Shown: one piece after another, positions 15,008 through 23,483 of the stretch
How positions within the stretch are numbered: the first letter of the stretch is position 1
Layout: each line of letters starts with the position of its first letter
Assembly (NCBI RefSeq): GCF_017795745.1
Contig: NZ_CP059067.1
Location: 2,728,001-2,792,000, forward strand
DNA length: 64,000 nucleotides
Source of the DNA: Rhizobacter sp. AJA081-3
Lineage (GTDB): Bacteria > Pseudomonadota > Gammaproteobacteria > Burkholderiales > Burkholderiaceae_C
Direction: 5' to 3'
Made by a program: the position numbers and the translations under genes
The notes under the pieces: generated by a model
What the model saw: only the letters and a program-made list of their open reading frames with translations
Told to the model about the DNA's origin: nothing
The model's database searches: none

Positions 15008-16378
15008 ATGCCCGAACAGAACCCGAATCCCGTGTCCCGGCCCGGCGCCAGCACAGCGGCCGAACGGCCGCGCATCCTGCTGACTGCCACCTTGCGCTGG
15101 CCCATCGCGGCGCGCCTGGCCATGGCCTTCAGCGAACTCGGCTGCCGGGTCGAGGCGCTGTGCCCGCGCGGACATCCGGTGACACACACACGGGCCACCA
15201 CGCGAGTGCACTTCCATGACGCGCTGCGGCCGTTGCGAGCGTTGCGCGCCGCGTTGCTGGAGAGCATGCCGGACCTCGTCATTCCCTGCGACGACGAGGC
15301 CGCCGTGCAATTGCATCGGCTGCATGCAGGCTGCGTCGCCACGGAGCCTGCCGACCGCGCGCTGAGTGCCCTCATCGAACGCTCGCTGGGCAACCCCGGC
15401 GCCTGTGCGCTGGCGACAACGCGCGGCCCGCTGCTGGCGCTGGCCGCGGAACTGGGCATCCGCGTGCCGCACACCACCGCCGCGGCCACAGCGCAGGCGC
15501 TGGACGCCTGGCTGGCACGCCACGCGCTGCCGGCGGTGATCAAGATCGACGGCAGCTGGGGCGGCCGCGGCGTGGCGATCACGCACAGCCGCGACGAGGC
15601 CCACGACGCCTTCACGCGGCTGTCGAGCCGCCCTGCCCTGCGCCACGCGCTGGCACGGGCGCTGCTCGACCGCGACCTCGCGCCGCTGCGCAGTTCGCTG
15701 CGCCACGACGCGCCCCCGGTCACGCTGCAGGACCACGTCAGCGGCCATCCTGCGAACCGCGCGGTGGCCTGCTGGAACGGCCAGGTGCTGGCGGGCACCA
15801 GCGTGGAGGCCCTGTGCACGCAGCAGGCCACCGGGCCGGCGACCGTGGTGCGCGTGATCGACAACGCCGAGATGGACGAAGCCGTGCGCCGCCTCGTCCA
15901 GCGGCTCGGCCTCACGGGCCTGTGGGGCGTGGACTTCGTCATCGAGGCGGCCACCGGCGCGGCCTTCCTGATCGAGGTGAACCCGCGCGCCACGCCGATC
16001 ACGCACCTCGCGCTCGGGCCGGGCCGCGATCTGCCGGCCGCACTGCTCTCGGCGCTGGGAGGCCTGAACGCCCGCGCGCCGCGCGAGCCCATCGGGCGGG
16101 ACCTGATCGCCCTGTTTCCCGGCGAATGGCAGCGCGATCTGGCCAGCGAACACCTGCAGCGGGCCCACCACGATATCCCCTGGACCGAGCCTGCTCTCGT
16201 GCGCGACGGGCTGCTGCGGCCCTGGGCCGAGCGCGGCTGGGTGGCGCGATCGTGGGCGCGCCTGCGCGCCAGCCCCCGGCGTGCCGCGCCCACTCCACCG
16301 TGCGCCAGCGAACAGACCCCGACCGACTGCAGCCACTACAACCCAATGTCGCCGCACGTGCGCAAGGGCATGAAATGA
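15008..16378 (+). CDS. ATP-grasp domain protein of the exopolysaccharide locus
   Basis: A 456-residue protein with an N-terminal nucleotide-binding-like part (ILLTATLRWPIAARLAMAFSELG) and an ATP-grasp fold. The lysine is in LPAVIKIDGSWGGRGVAI, and the metal site is in GVDFVIEAATGAAFLIEVNPRATPITH. ATP-grasp enzymes join a carboxylate to an amine or thiol through an acyl-phosphate. In this setting it may add an amino acid or similar group to a sugar of the polymer, which is inference. The ATG at 15008 was chosen because upstream codons lie within the motif cluster. It overlaps the Wzz start by the ATGA signature. Confidence 0.82.
   Translation: MPEQNPNPVSRPGASTAAERPRILLTATLRWPIAARLAMAFSELGCRVEALCPRGHPVTHTRATTRVHFHDALRPLRALRAALLESMPDLVIPCDDEAAVQLHRLHAGCVATEPADRALSALIERSLGNPGACALATTRGPLLALAAELGIRVPHTTAAATAQALDAWLARHALPAVIKIDGSWGGRGVAITHSRDEAHDAFTRLSSRPALRHALARALLDRDLAPLRSSLRHDAPPVTLQDHVSGHPANRAVACWNGQVLAGTSVEALCTQQATGPATVVRVIDNAEMDEAVRRLVQRLGLTGLWGVDFVIEAATGAAFLIEVNPRATPITHLALGPGRDLPAALLSALGGLNARAPREPIGRDLIALFPGEWQRDLASEHLQRAHHDIPWTEPALVRDGLLRPWAERGWVARSWARLRASPRRAAPTPPCASEQTPTDCSHYNPMSPHVRKGMK
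16300..16317 (+). promoter_or_regulatory. Recurrent 18-bp motif site (exact) inside the end of the ATP-grasp gene
   Basis: An exact match, 57 bp before the Wzz start and within the coding end of the upstream gene. It may mark a second transcript start for the wzz-to-wzx run. Confidence 0.5.
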
Positions 16379-17805
16379 ACGATCTACCGCTGGTATCCCA
16401 AGAGCGACGCATGTCGGTCGCGCCGCCGCTCGTGCCGCTGGCCTATGTGCACCCCGGCGTGTCGATGCCGCAGCTGTTCTCCATCCTGTGGGCGTACCGC
16501 AAGCTGAGCCTGCTGATCATCGTGCTGGTGCTCTCGCTCACCGCCGTGGCGATGGCGCTGTGGCCGCGCACCTACACCGCCACCGTGGCGCTGATGGTGA
16601 ACTACGAGGTCAACGACCCGCTCAACGGCAAGGAACTGCCGATCGGCCAGGTCGGCAGCTTCATCGCCACCCAGGTGGAGCTGATGCAGACCCCGGAGGT
16701 GCTGCTGTCGGTGGTCGACCGGCTCAAGCTCACCGACAACGCCGACTACACGCGCGGCTACCAACCCGAGAACGGCACGCTGCGCGACTGGGCCGCATCG
16801 CGGCTGGCGCGCACGCTGGCGGTGTTCCAGAGCCAGCGCGGCAGCCAGCTCATCTACGTGACCTACTCGTCGGACGACGCCGCCGAATCGGCGCGGGTCG
16901 CCAACGCGGTGGCCGACATCTACAAGGAGCAGGACCTGCAACGTGCCGCCGCAGGCCCGGGCGAACGCGCGCGCCGTTATGCGCAGCAGCTCGAGGAGCT
17001 CAAGCTCAAGACCGAGCAGGCCCAGGTGGCGCTCAGCGCCTTCCACCAGCGCAACGGCCTGATCGACGAAGGCGACAAGAGCACGGTCGACGTGGTGCTG
17101 CTGACCACGCTCGACGAGCGTCTGCTCGCCGCGCAGAACGTGCGCCGTGCCGCCGAGGCCCGCGCCGCGCAGAACCAGGCCACCAGCGAGCAGGTGCTGG
17201 TGTCGCCGCAGACGCAGCAGCTCAAGGCGCAGCTGGCCGCGCAGGAATTGCGCCTGGGCCAGCTGAATCGGCAGTACACGCCGCTGCACCCCGACATCCA
17301 GGAAGCGCAGATCCAGGTGGAGGCGACGCGGCGCGCGCTGGCCGCCAACACGAAGAGCTACACCGACAACGCCGCCGCCGGCGTGGGCATGGCCGCGCGC
17401 GTCGAGCAGGGCATCGCCGCCGCTGCCGTGGAGCAGCGCGGCCGCGTGCTCGCCAAGAGCCTGCTGCAGGACGAAGCGGCCAAGTACCGGCTCGAGCTGG
17501 CCTCGGCACAGACCGTCTACAAGCGCGCGCTCGACAGCTACGACCAGATCATGTTCGCCGCCAACAGCCGGCAGACCAACGTGAGCCTGGTCAGCCGCGC
17601 CACGCCGCCGGTGCGCGCGAGCAAGCCGCGGGTGATCGTCGGCTGGCTGCTCGGCCTGATGGCCGCGGGCGGGCTCGGCTTCGGCATCCCGCTGGTGTGG
17701 GAGCGCTTCAACCGCCGCGTGCGCTGCCGCGACGACATCGAACGCCAGTACGGCGTGCCGGTGCTCGTGGAATTCGGCCGGCTGCCGATGCGGGTGGCTG
17801 TATGA
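16375..17805 (+). CDS. Exopolysaccharide chain-length determinant (Wzz/PCP type)
   Basis: A 476-residue polysaccharide co-polymerase. One membrane helix near residues 40-62 is followed by the Wzz signature (RTYTATVALMVNYEVNDP). A long periplasmic coiled-coil follows (about 190-380, including LHPDIQEAQIQVEATRRAL) and then a second membrane helix near 420-440 preceded by the Pro-rich segment RATPPVRASKP. It governs polymer length together with Wzy and the tyrosine kinase encoded next, with which it overlaps by 4 bp. The start codon overlaps the ATP-grasp stop. Confidence 0.9.
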   Translation: MNDLPLVSQERRMSVAPPLVPLAYVHPGVSMPQLFSILWAYRKLSLLIIVLVLSLTAVAMALWPRTYTATVALMVNYEVNDPLNGKELPIGQVGSFIATQVELMQTPEVLLSVVDRLKLTDNADYTRGYQPENGTLRDWAASRLARTLAVFQSQRGSQLIYVTYSSDDAAESARVANAVADIYKEQDLQRAAAGPGERARRYAQQLEELKLKTEQAQVALSAFHQRNGLIDEGDKSTVDVVLLTTLDERLLAAQNVRRAAEARAAQNQATSEQVLVSPQTQQLKAQLAAQELRLGQLNRQYTPLHPDIQEAQIQVEATRRALAANTKSYTDNAAAGVGMAARVEQGIAAAAVEQRGRVLAKSLLQDEAAKYRLELASAQTVYKRALDSYDQIMFAANSRQTNVSLVSRATPPVRASKPRVIVGWLLGLMAAGGLGFGIPLVWERFNRRVRCRDDIERQYGVPVLVEFGRLPMRVAV

Positions 17806-18542
17806 GCACCCCCATGGCGCGCCGCGCCGAACTCCCCCCTTTCAACGAACGAGCGACGGACGCAGAACCGATGGCGCGCATGCGCTCCGAGATCAAGCAG
17901 GTCGAGCCGCTGGTGCAGCCCGACGAGCGCCTGATCATGGCGCACGACCCCTGCGACCCGCGCTGCGAGAAGATCCGCGCGCTGCGCACCGAGTTGCTGC
18001 TGCGCCGCGAGTCGCCCGAGCGGGCCGACATGGTGGCGCTGCTCAGCCCCTGCGGCGGCGAAGGCCGCTCGCTGCTGGCTGCCGAGCTGGCCATCGCGTT
18101 CGCGCAGACCGGCCACCCGACGCTGCTGGTCGATGCCGACCTGCGCCGCCCGCAGCAACACGTGTTGTTCGGCGCGCGCAACCGCCACGGCCTGGCGCAG
18201 GCCATCGCCCGCGGCGATGCGCCGCAGGTGCAGAGCGTGCACGGCCTGCCGCGCATGTCGCTGCTGACCGCCGGCGTGGTGCCGGGCGATGCGCTCGAGC
18301 TGCTGTCGAGCCGGCGCTTCGCCGACCTGATCGAGGCCTGGCGAGACGAGTACGAATTCGTCGTCTTCGACACCCCGCCGGTCGGCCGCTTCTCCGATGG
18401 CCTGGCGGTGGCGCGCATGGTCGGCCGCGTGCTCGCGCTCAGCCGCGCGCAGCACACGCCGCGCAAGGACATGCAGGACATGCTGCGCCGGCTCACGGCC
18501 ACGCGCTCGCAGACCCTCGGCGCCGTCGTCAGCCACTTCTGA
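17802..18542 (+). CDS. EpsG-type bacterial tyrosine kinase (cytoplasmic partner of Wzz)
   Basis: A 246-residue P-loop protein. The Walker A region is SPCGGEGRSLLAAELA, where Arg stands at the usual invariant Lys. The same change is typical of the EpsG branch of chain-length tyrosine kinases, so it is not a defect. Walker A' is TLLVDADLRRPQQH and Walker B is FVVFDTPPVG. No C-terminal tyrosine cluster is visible, as the protein ends shortly after TLGAVVSHF. It should sit on the cytosolic side of Wzz and cycle with polymer export. ATGA overlap with wzz shows coupled translation. Confidence 0.88.
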   Translation: MSTPMARRAELPPFNERATDAEPMARMRSEIKQVEPLVQPDERLIMAHDPCDPRCEKIRALRTELLLRRESPERADMVALLSPCGGEGRSLLAAELAIAFAQTGHPTLLVDADLRRPQQHVLFGARNRHGLAQAIARGDAPQVQSVHGLPRMSLLTAGVVPGDALELLSSRRFADLIEAWRDEYEFVVFDTPPVGRFSDGLAVARMVGRVLALSRAQHTPRKDMQDMLRRLTATRSQTLGAVVSHF

Positions 18543-18555
18543 GCGCGGCCCGGCC

Positions 18556-19926
18556 ATGATCTCCGCGCCGTCGCATCCGGGCACTCCTGCCTGGGCGATC
18601 GACGATCGCCATTCGACCGCGCTGGCGGCGATGGTGTGGGTGCTCATCGTGCTGATGATCGTGCCCGAGGGACTCGACTACGCGGGCCTGGCCGGCGCCG
18701 GCGCCCCCTCCGCCGCGGGGGCGGTGAGCCGTGCGCTGTGGCTGGCGTTGCTGGGCACCTCGGCGCTGGTGATCGCCTGGCGCGCCGGCCTGGCCTGGCT
18801 GCTGGCCGGCACGCTCAACCCCTTCCTGCTGATCCTGGTGGCGCTGGCGCTGGCCAGCCTGGCCTGGTCGATCGACGCCTCGCTGAGCGCACGGCGCCTG
18901 GCCCGCATGGTCACCATCGTCGGCACCGGCATCGCCTTCGTGCTGATGGCCTGGCATGCGCGGCGGCTGCAGGAGGTGGTGCGCCCCGTGCTCACGCTGA
19001 TGCTGCTGGGCTCGCTGGTCTTCGGGATCCTGTTTCCCGCGCTGGCCATCCACCAGGAGGTCGCCGCCGAGTTGCAAGGCGCGTGGCGCGGGCTGGCGAA
19101 CCACAAGAACGGCCTGGGCGCACTGGCCTGCTTCGGGGTGATCTTCTGGTGCCACGGCTGGCTCAGCGGCGAAGTGCGCACGCCGGCGGCGCTGTTCGGT
19201 GTCGGTGTCTCGGCGGCCTGCCTCGTGCTGTCGCGCAGCTCCACCTCGATGGCCGCCACGGTGTTCGTGGTGCTCTTCATGGCCGCCGCACTGCGTGGGC
19301 CGGTCGCGCTGCGCCGCTGGCTGCCCACCGGCGTGGTGCTGCTGACGGCGCTGCTGCTGCTCTATGCGCTGGCCATCCTCGGCCTGATCCCCGGGCTGGG
19401 CACGCTGCTGGCCTCGCTGGCCGGCCTCACCGGCAAGGACACCACGCTCACCGGCCGCACCGAGATCTGGTGGATCCTGGCCGAGCACATCGAGCTGCGG
19501 CCCTTCTTCGGCTCGGGCTACGCCGCCTACTGGACGGCCGGGCCGATGCTGGGCACCGAGTCGCACGAGTTCGTGCGTCGCATGCAGGGCTTCTACCCGG
19601 GCTCGGCACACAACGGCTACCTGGAGATCGTCAACGACCTGGGCTGGGTGGGCCTGGCGGCGCTGCTCGGCTACGCGGCGATGCACGTGCGCCAGTCGCT
19701 GCAACTGCTGCGCCCGGAGCGATCGCAGGCCGTGCTCTATATCGCGCTCTTCTTCCAGCAGGCGATCACCAACCTGTCGGAGTCGCACTGGTTCAGCGTG
19801 CTCAGCGTGGACTTCGTGATCATGACGCTGGCCAGCACGGCGCTGGCACGCAGCCTGCTCGAGCACCGGCTGCGCGGCGCGTTCGGCGATCCGGTCCCAC
19901 AGGCATGGCGGGCGGGCACCGCATGA
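18556..19926 (+). CDS. O-antigen ligase/polymerase family protein (Wzy-like)
   Basis: A 456-residue protein with about ten to twelve membrane helices and one large periplasmic loop containing TGRTEIWWILAEHIELRPFFGSGY. That is the Wzy_C pattern, with the conserved Arg and the downstream HNGYLEIVNDLGWVGL. It polymerises lipid-linked repeat units on the periplasmic face. Its place directly after wzz and the kinase supports the polymerase rather than the ligase reading. It starts 13 bp after the kinase stop. Confidence 0.88.
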   Translation: MISAPSHPGTPAWAIDDRHSTALAAMVWVLIVLMIVPEGLDYAGLAGAGAPSAAGAVSRALWLALLGTSALVIAWRAGLAWLLAGTLNPFLLILVALALASLAWSIDASLSARRLARMVTIVGTGIAFVLMAWHARRLQEVVRPVLTLMLLGSLVFGILFPALAIHQEVAAELQGAWRGLANHKNGLGALACFGVIFWCHGWLSGEVRTPAALFGVGVSAACLVLSRSSTSMAATVFVVLFMAAALRGPVALRRWLPTGVVLLTALLLLYALAILGLIPGLGTLLASLAGLTGKDTTLTGRTEIWWILAEHIELRPFFGSGYAAYWTAGPMLGTESHEFVRRMQGFYPGSAHNGYLEIVNDLGWVGLAALLGYAAMHVRQSLQLLRPERSQAVLYIALFFQQAITNLSESHWFSVLSVDFVIMTLASTALARSLLEHRLRGAFGDPVPQAWRAGTA

Positions 19927-21068
19927 GCACGACGGGCAAGGACACGCCGAACAGCGGCGACGCACCGGCCACGATTCCCGGCCTGGACGGCATCCGCGCG
20001 CTGGCCGTGGCGCTGGTGTTCTTCGCGCACAGCGGCCTCGAGAGTGTCATCCCCGGCGGGCTGGGCGTGACGGTCTTCTTCGTGCTCAGCGGCTTCCTGA
20101 TCACCACGCTGATGCGCCAGGAGCACGCACGCACCGGCCGGCTCGACTTCCGCGGCTTCTACCTGCGCCGGCTGCTGCGGCTGATGCCGCCGCTGGTGGT
20201 CGTGATCATGATCGCCGCCGCGCTCGCCGCACTCGGCGTGATCGACGGCGCCTTCACGCCGGGCGGCTTCGCCGCAGCCTTGTTCTACCTCGGCAACTAC
20301 TTCGTCATCGCGCAGGATTTCCACGGCCTGCCCGCGGGGCTCGGCGTGATCTGGTCGCTGGCCATCGAGGAGCACTTCTACCTCTTCTACCCGCCGCTGG
20401 CCCTGCTGCTGCTGCGCGCGCGCAGCACCGGCGGCGGGGCGCTGGTGCTGGCCGGGCTTTGCGTGGCAGTGCTCGCCTGGCGGATCTGGCTGGTGCGCCA
20501 GGGCATGTCGGTCGAGTACCTGACGATGGCCACCGACACGCGCGTCGATGCGATCCTGGTCGGCTGCCTGCTCGCGCTGTGGCGCAACCCCTGGCTGGCG
20601 CCGCAGCCCATGCACAGCGCGCCGGGCCGGGTGCTGCGCGAGCGTGTGGTCGTCGGGCTGTGCCTGGCCACGCTGCTGCTCACCTTCGTCTGGCGCGACG
20701 AGGCCTTTCGCCAGACGGCGCGCTACACGCTGCAGAGCCTGGCGATCGCCGGGCTGCTGCATGCCGCCGTGGCACGTGCCGGCAGCCGGGCGTGGCGCTG
20801 GCTCAATGCGCGGCCGCTGGTCTACCTCGGTTCGATCTCGTACACGGTGTACCTGTCGCACCACGTCATCCTGCTCGGGCTGGCCAAGCATGCGCCGCAG
20901 TGGGGCTGGCTCGGCCTGACCGTGGGCGGCGCGCTGCTCACGCTGGCCGTGGCCGAGCCGATGCGCCGCTGGGTCGAGGCGCCTTGCGCCGCGCTGCGCC
21001 GCCGCCTGCACCGCGAGCGGCTGGCGCGCCAGGCACCGCCGGCCCTGCATCTGGTGGGTACGCCATGA
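19923..21068 (+). CDS. Membrane acyltransferase, family 3 (second copy in locus)
   Basis: A 381-residue multi-helix protein with the family-3 motifs GLDGIRALAVALVFFAHSG, GGLGVTVFFVLSGFLIT, FYLRRLLRLMPPL and the later WSLAIEEHFYLFYP. The start ATG overlaps the previous stop (ATGA). It is more like the OafA/exopolysaccharide O-acetyltransferase branch than the shorter copy at 9166. It probably acylates the repeat unit or the finished polymer. No C-terminal SGNH domain is present. Confidence 0.9.
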   Translation: MSTTGKDTPNSGDAPATIPGLDGIRALAVALVFFAHSGLESVIPGGLGVTVFFVLSGFLITTLMRQEHARTGRLDFRGFYLRRLLRLMPPLVVVIMIAAALAALGVIDGAFTPGGFAAALFYLGNYFVIAQDFHGLPAGLGVIWSLAIEEHFYLFYPPLALLLLRARSTGGGALVLAGLCVAVLAWRIWLVRQGMSVEYLTMATDTRVDAILVGCLLALWRNPWLAPQPMHSAPGRVLRERVVVGLCLATLLLTFVWRDEAFRQTARYTLQSLAIAGLLHAAVARAGSRAWRWLNARPLVYLGSISYTVYLSHHVILLGLAKHAPQWGWLGLTVGGALLTLAVAEPMRRWVEAPCAALRRRLHRERLARQAPPALHLVGTP

Positions 21069-21130
21069 GCGCGCCGGGCCGCTCCCAAGCGCTCATCCCG
21101 GAGCGCGCAGCGCGGAGGGTGGTCCAGTGA
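21065..21130 (+). CDS. Possible 21-codon linking ORF
   Basis: This short frame starts at an ATGA overlap with the acyltransferase stop and ends with a TGA that overlaps the GTG start of the next gene. It could pass ribosomes from one gene to the other. The sequence is Arg/Ala-rich, and a small hairpin (GCGCT/AGCGC) lies inside. There is no evidence that the peptide itself matters. Confidence 0.2.
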   Translation: MSAPGRSQALIPERAARRVVQ

Positions 21131-22566
21131 GCCTGGCCTACGTGGCCACTCGCCACGACGTCTCGCCCGAGGCGGCGCTCGGCGCCATCCTCGACCATCG
21201 CGGCCCGATCCTGCTCGACCTCGACGAGACGCTGTACCTGCGCAACTCGACCGAGGACTTCATCGACTCGGCGCGCCCGCGCCTGCCGGCGCTGCTGCTG
21301 ATGCGCGCGCTCGATCTCGTCAAGCCGTGGCGCTGGACGGGCGGCGAGCCGACGCGCGACGTCTGGCGCGTGCGGGTGGTGTCGGCCTGCTTCCCGTGGA
21401 CGGCTCGGCACTGGCGGCAACGCGTGGCCGACCTCGCCCGCGGCTTCACCAACCTGCGCCTGATGGAGGCGCTGCGCGCACCGGGCACCACCACCATCAT
21501 CACCACCGTCGGCTTCCACCCGATCGTGGTGCCGCTGGTGGCGGCGCTGGGGCTGCCGCAGGCGCGCATCGTCGCGGCGCGGCTGTGGACCTTCACCGAC
21601 CGCCGCGACGGCAAGCTGCAGATGGCGAAGGGTGCGCTCGGCGACGAGACGATCCGCAGCGCGCTGGTGCTGACCGATTCGGCGCAGGACCTTGCGCTGC
21701 TCGACGCCTGCGCGCGGCCGCTGCGCGCGGTGTGGCCGGAGGCGCGCTTTCGCCACGCGCTGAGCAGCGTCTACCTGCCCGGCCAGTACCTCTCGCAGGT
21801 CAAGCGCCCGGGCGAGCGCTACATCGTTCGCGGCATCCTGCAGGAGGACTTCGCCTTCTGGGTGCTCGCCTCCGTCGGCCTGGCTGCGGTGCCGCTGGCC
21901 CACGTGATCGGGCTGCTGTTCCTGCTGCTATCGTTCTGGGCCATCTACGAACGCGGCTATGTCGACAACGACCTCGTCGCCGCGCGCCACGAGCTCGAGC
22001 CCAAGCTGAGCGAAGCCTTCGCCAGCGCGCCGGTGGCCACGCCGCGCTGGCCGCCCTGGCTGTGGGCCCTGGCCAGCGGTGCCATCGCGATCGTCGCGCT
22101 GCGCTGGCCGAGCGCGCCGATGCCGGCGGACTTCGCGGCCTGGGCCGCAGTGCTGGTCGGCACGCATTTCTGGTTCGCCCTCTACAACCGCCTCGACAAG
22201 GGCACGCGGGTGTGGATGTTCGCCGGCTTGCAGTTCGCGCGCGGCGCCGCCTTCGTGGCGCTGGTGCCGATCGCGCCGATCGGTGCTGCGGCGCTGGGCG
22301 CGCACGTGCTCGCCAAGTGGGTGCCGTACCACGCCTACCGGCTGGGCGGCAAGGCCTGGCCCGATGCGCCGCTGCACCTGATCCGCCTGATGTTCTTCAT
22401 CGTGCTGGCGCTGCTGCTCGGCTTCGCGCAGGGCCTGGCCACGCTGGCCAGCTTCACCGCGCTCGCGCTGCTGGCCTGGAACCTCTACCGCGCGCGGCAG
22501 GAACTCGCCGCCGCGCTGTCTGCCGCCCACCGGATCGATCGCCAACGCAAGGAGCCACCGCCATGA
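21127..22566 (+). CDS. HAD-like domain fused to a polytopic membrane domain
   Basis: A 479-residue protein starting at GTG 21127. The N-terminal HAD-like hydrolase part (about 25-225) shows motif I ILLDLDETLY (Asp31, Asp33), a threonine-rich motif II region (TTTIITTVGF) and a late VLTDSAQDLALL that fits motif III/IV. From about 240 on there are seven or eight membrane helices, with a degenerate Asp-containing segment GYVDNDLVAA that faintly resembles UbiA prenyltransferases. A role in lipid-carrier or glycolipid phosphate handling during polymer synthesis is a guess. It overlaps the next gene by ATGA. Confidence 0.7.
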   Translation: MSLAYVATRHDVSPEAALGAILDHRGPILLDLDETLYLRNSTEDFIDSARPRLPALLLMRALDLVKPWRWTGGEPTRDVWRVRVVSACFPWTARHWRQRVADLARGFTNLRLMEALRAPGTTTIITTVGFHPIVVPLVAALGLPQARIVAARLWTFTDRRDGKLQMAKGALGDETIRSALVLTDSAQDLALLDACARPLRAVWPEARFRHALSSVYLPGQYLSQVKRPGERYIVRGILQEDFAFWVLASVGLAAVPLAHVIGLLFLLLSFWAIYERGYVDNDLVAARHELEPKLSEAFASAPVATPRWPPWLWALASGAIAIVALRWPSAPMPADFAAWAAVLVGTHFWFALYNRLDKGTRVWMFAGLQFARGAAFVALVPIAPIGAAALGAHVLAKWVPYHAYRLGGKAWPDAPLHLIRLMFFIVLALLLGFAQGLATLASFTALALLAWNLYRARQELAAALSAAHRIDRQRKEPPP

Positions 22567-23483
22567 GGATCAGCGTGTGCATCGCCACCTACCGCCGCCC
22601 CGACCGGCTCGATTCGCTGCTCGAAGACCTGGCCTGGCAGCGCAAGATCCCGGTCGAGGTGATCGTGGTGGACAACGATGCCGCCGGCAGCGCCCGCGCG
22701 GTGGTCGAACGCCAGCGCGCGTCGAACCTGCCCTTCGAGCTGCGCTACGAGGTGCAGCCGGTGCAGAACATCTCGCTGACGCGCAACCGCACCGTGGCGC
22801 TGGCCAGCGGCGACTGGCTCGCCTTCATCGACGACGACGAGCGCGCGCCGACCGACTGGCTGCGCCAGCTCTCGCATTGCGCCGCTCGCCACCCGGCCGA
22901 CGGCGTGCTCGGCCCGGTGGTGCCGGTGGTGCCCGACAAGGCGCCGGCGTGGATCCGCCGTGGCGCCTTCTACGACTGGGCGCGCCTGCCCACCGGCTCG
23001 GAGGTGCCGCCCAACCGGCTGCGTTTCGGCAACGTGCTGCTGCGCGCCGCGGCGCTCCATGCGGTGCCCGGCCCCTTCGACCCCGCCTACGGCCGCACCG
23101 GCGGCGAAGACGGCGACCTGCTGACCCGCCTGGTGCAGCGCGGCGCGCGCGTGCTGTGGTGCGACGAGGCCATCGTGCACGAGCCGGTCGAGCCTTCGCG
23201 CCTGTCGCTGCGCTGGCTGATGCTGCGCGCGCTGCGCGGCGGGCAGGATTTCGCACGCCATCGGCAGAACGGCCGCTACGGACCGCTCGGTGCGCTGGGC
23301 CGCGTGGCCTTCGTGCTGCGCGCGCTGCTGCAGGCGCTGCTCTCCGCCGCGCTGTCGTTGCTGAGCTGGCCGCTGGGCCTGCACCATGCCGTGCACTGGC
23401 TGCTCAAGCTGGCGGCCAACGTGGGCAAGGTGTCGGTGTTCCTCGGCTGGCACTACCGCGAGTACGGCGGCCAGGCCACATGA
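22563..23483 (+). CDS. Family 2 glycosyltransferase
   Basis: A 306-residue GT-A enzyme. It opens with ISVCIATYRRPDRLDSLLEDL, carries the nucleotide-sugar DXD in WLAFIDDDERAP (about residues 90-95), and has an acceptor region with GRTGGEDGDLLTRL. The C-terminus has a hydrophobic stretch (about 240-290) that probably anchors it to the inner membrane. It likely adds one sugar of the repeat unit on the cytoplasmic face. ATGA overlaps at both ends place it in the coupled run. Confidence 0.9.
   Translation: MRISVCIATYRRPDRLDSLLEDLAWQRKIPVEVIVVDNDAAGSARAVVERQRASNLPFELRYEVQPVQNISLTRNRTVALASGDWLAFIDDDERAPTDWLRQLSHCAARHPADGVLGPVVPVVPDKAPAWIRRGAFYDWARLPTGSEVPPNRLRFGNVLLRAAALHAVPGPFDPAYGRTGGEDGDLLTRLVQRGARVLWCDEAIVHEPVEPSRLSLRWLMLRALRGGQDFARHRQNGRYGPLGALGRVAFVLRALLQALLSAALSLLSWPLGLHHAVHWLLKLAANVGKVSVFLGWHYREYGGQAT

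Noticed and set aside
11546-16357. A single 1603-codon open frame on the minus strand
   Set aside because: Only the part from 13366 down is a real gene; the upstream codons are antisense or out of frame to the ATP-grasp and PHPT genes and have shadow composition.
17990-18110. Loss of the Walker A lysine in the tyrosine kinase as a sign of a dead enzyme
   Set aside because: The GEGRS form is typical of EpsG-type kinases as I know the family, and the other Walker motifs are intact.
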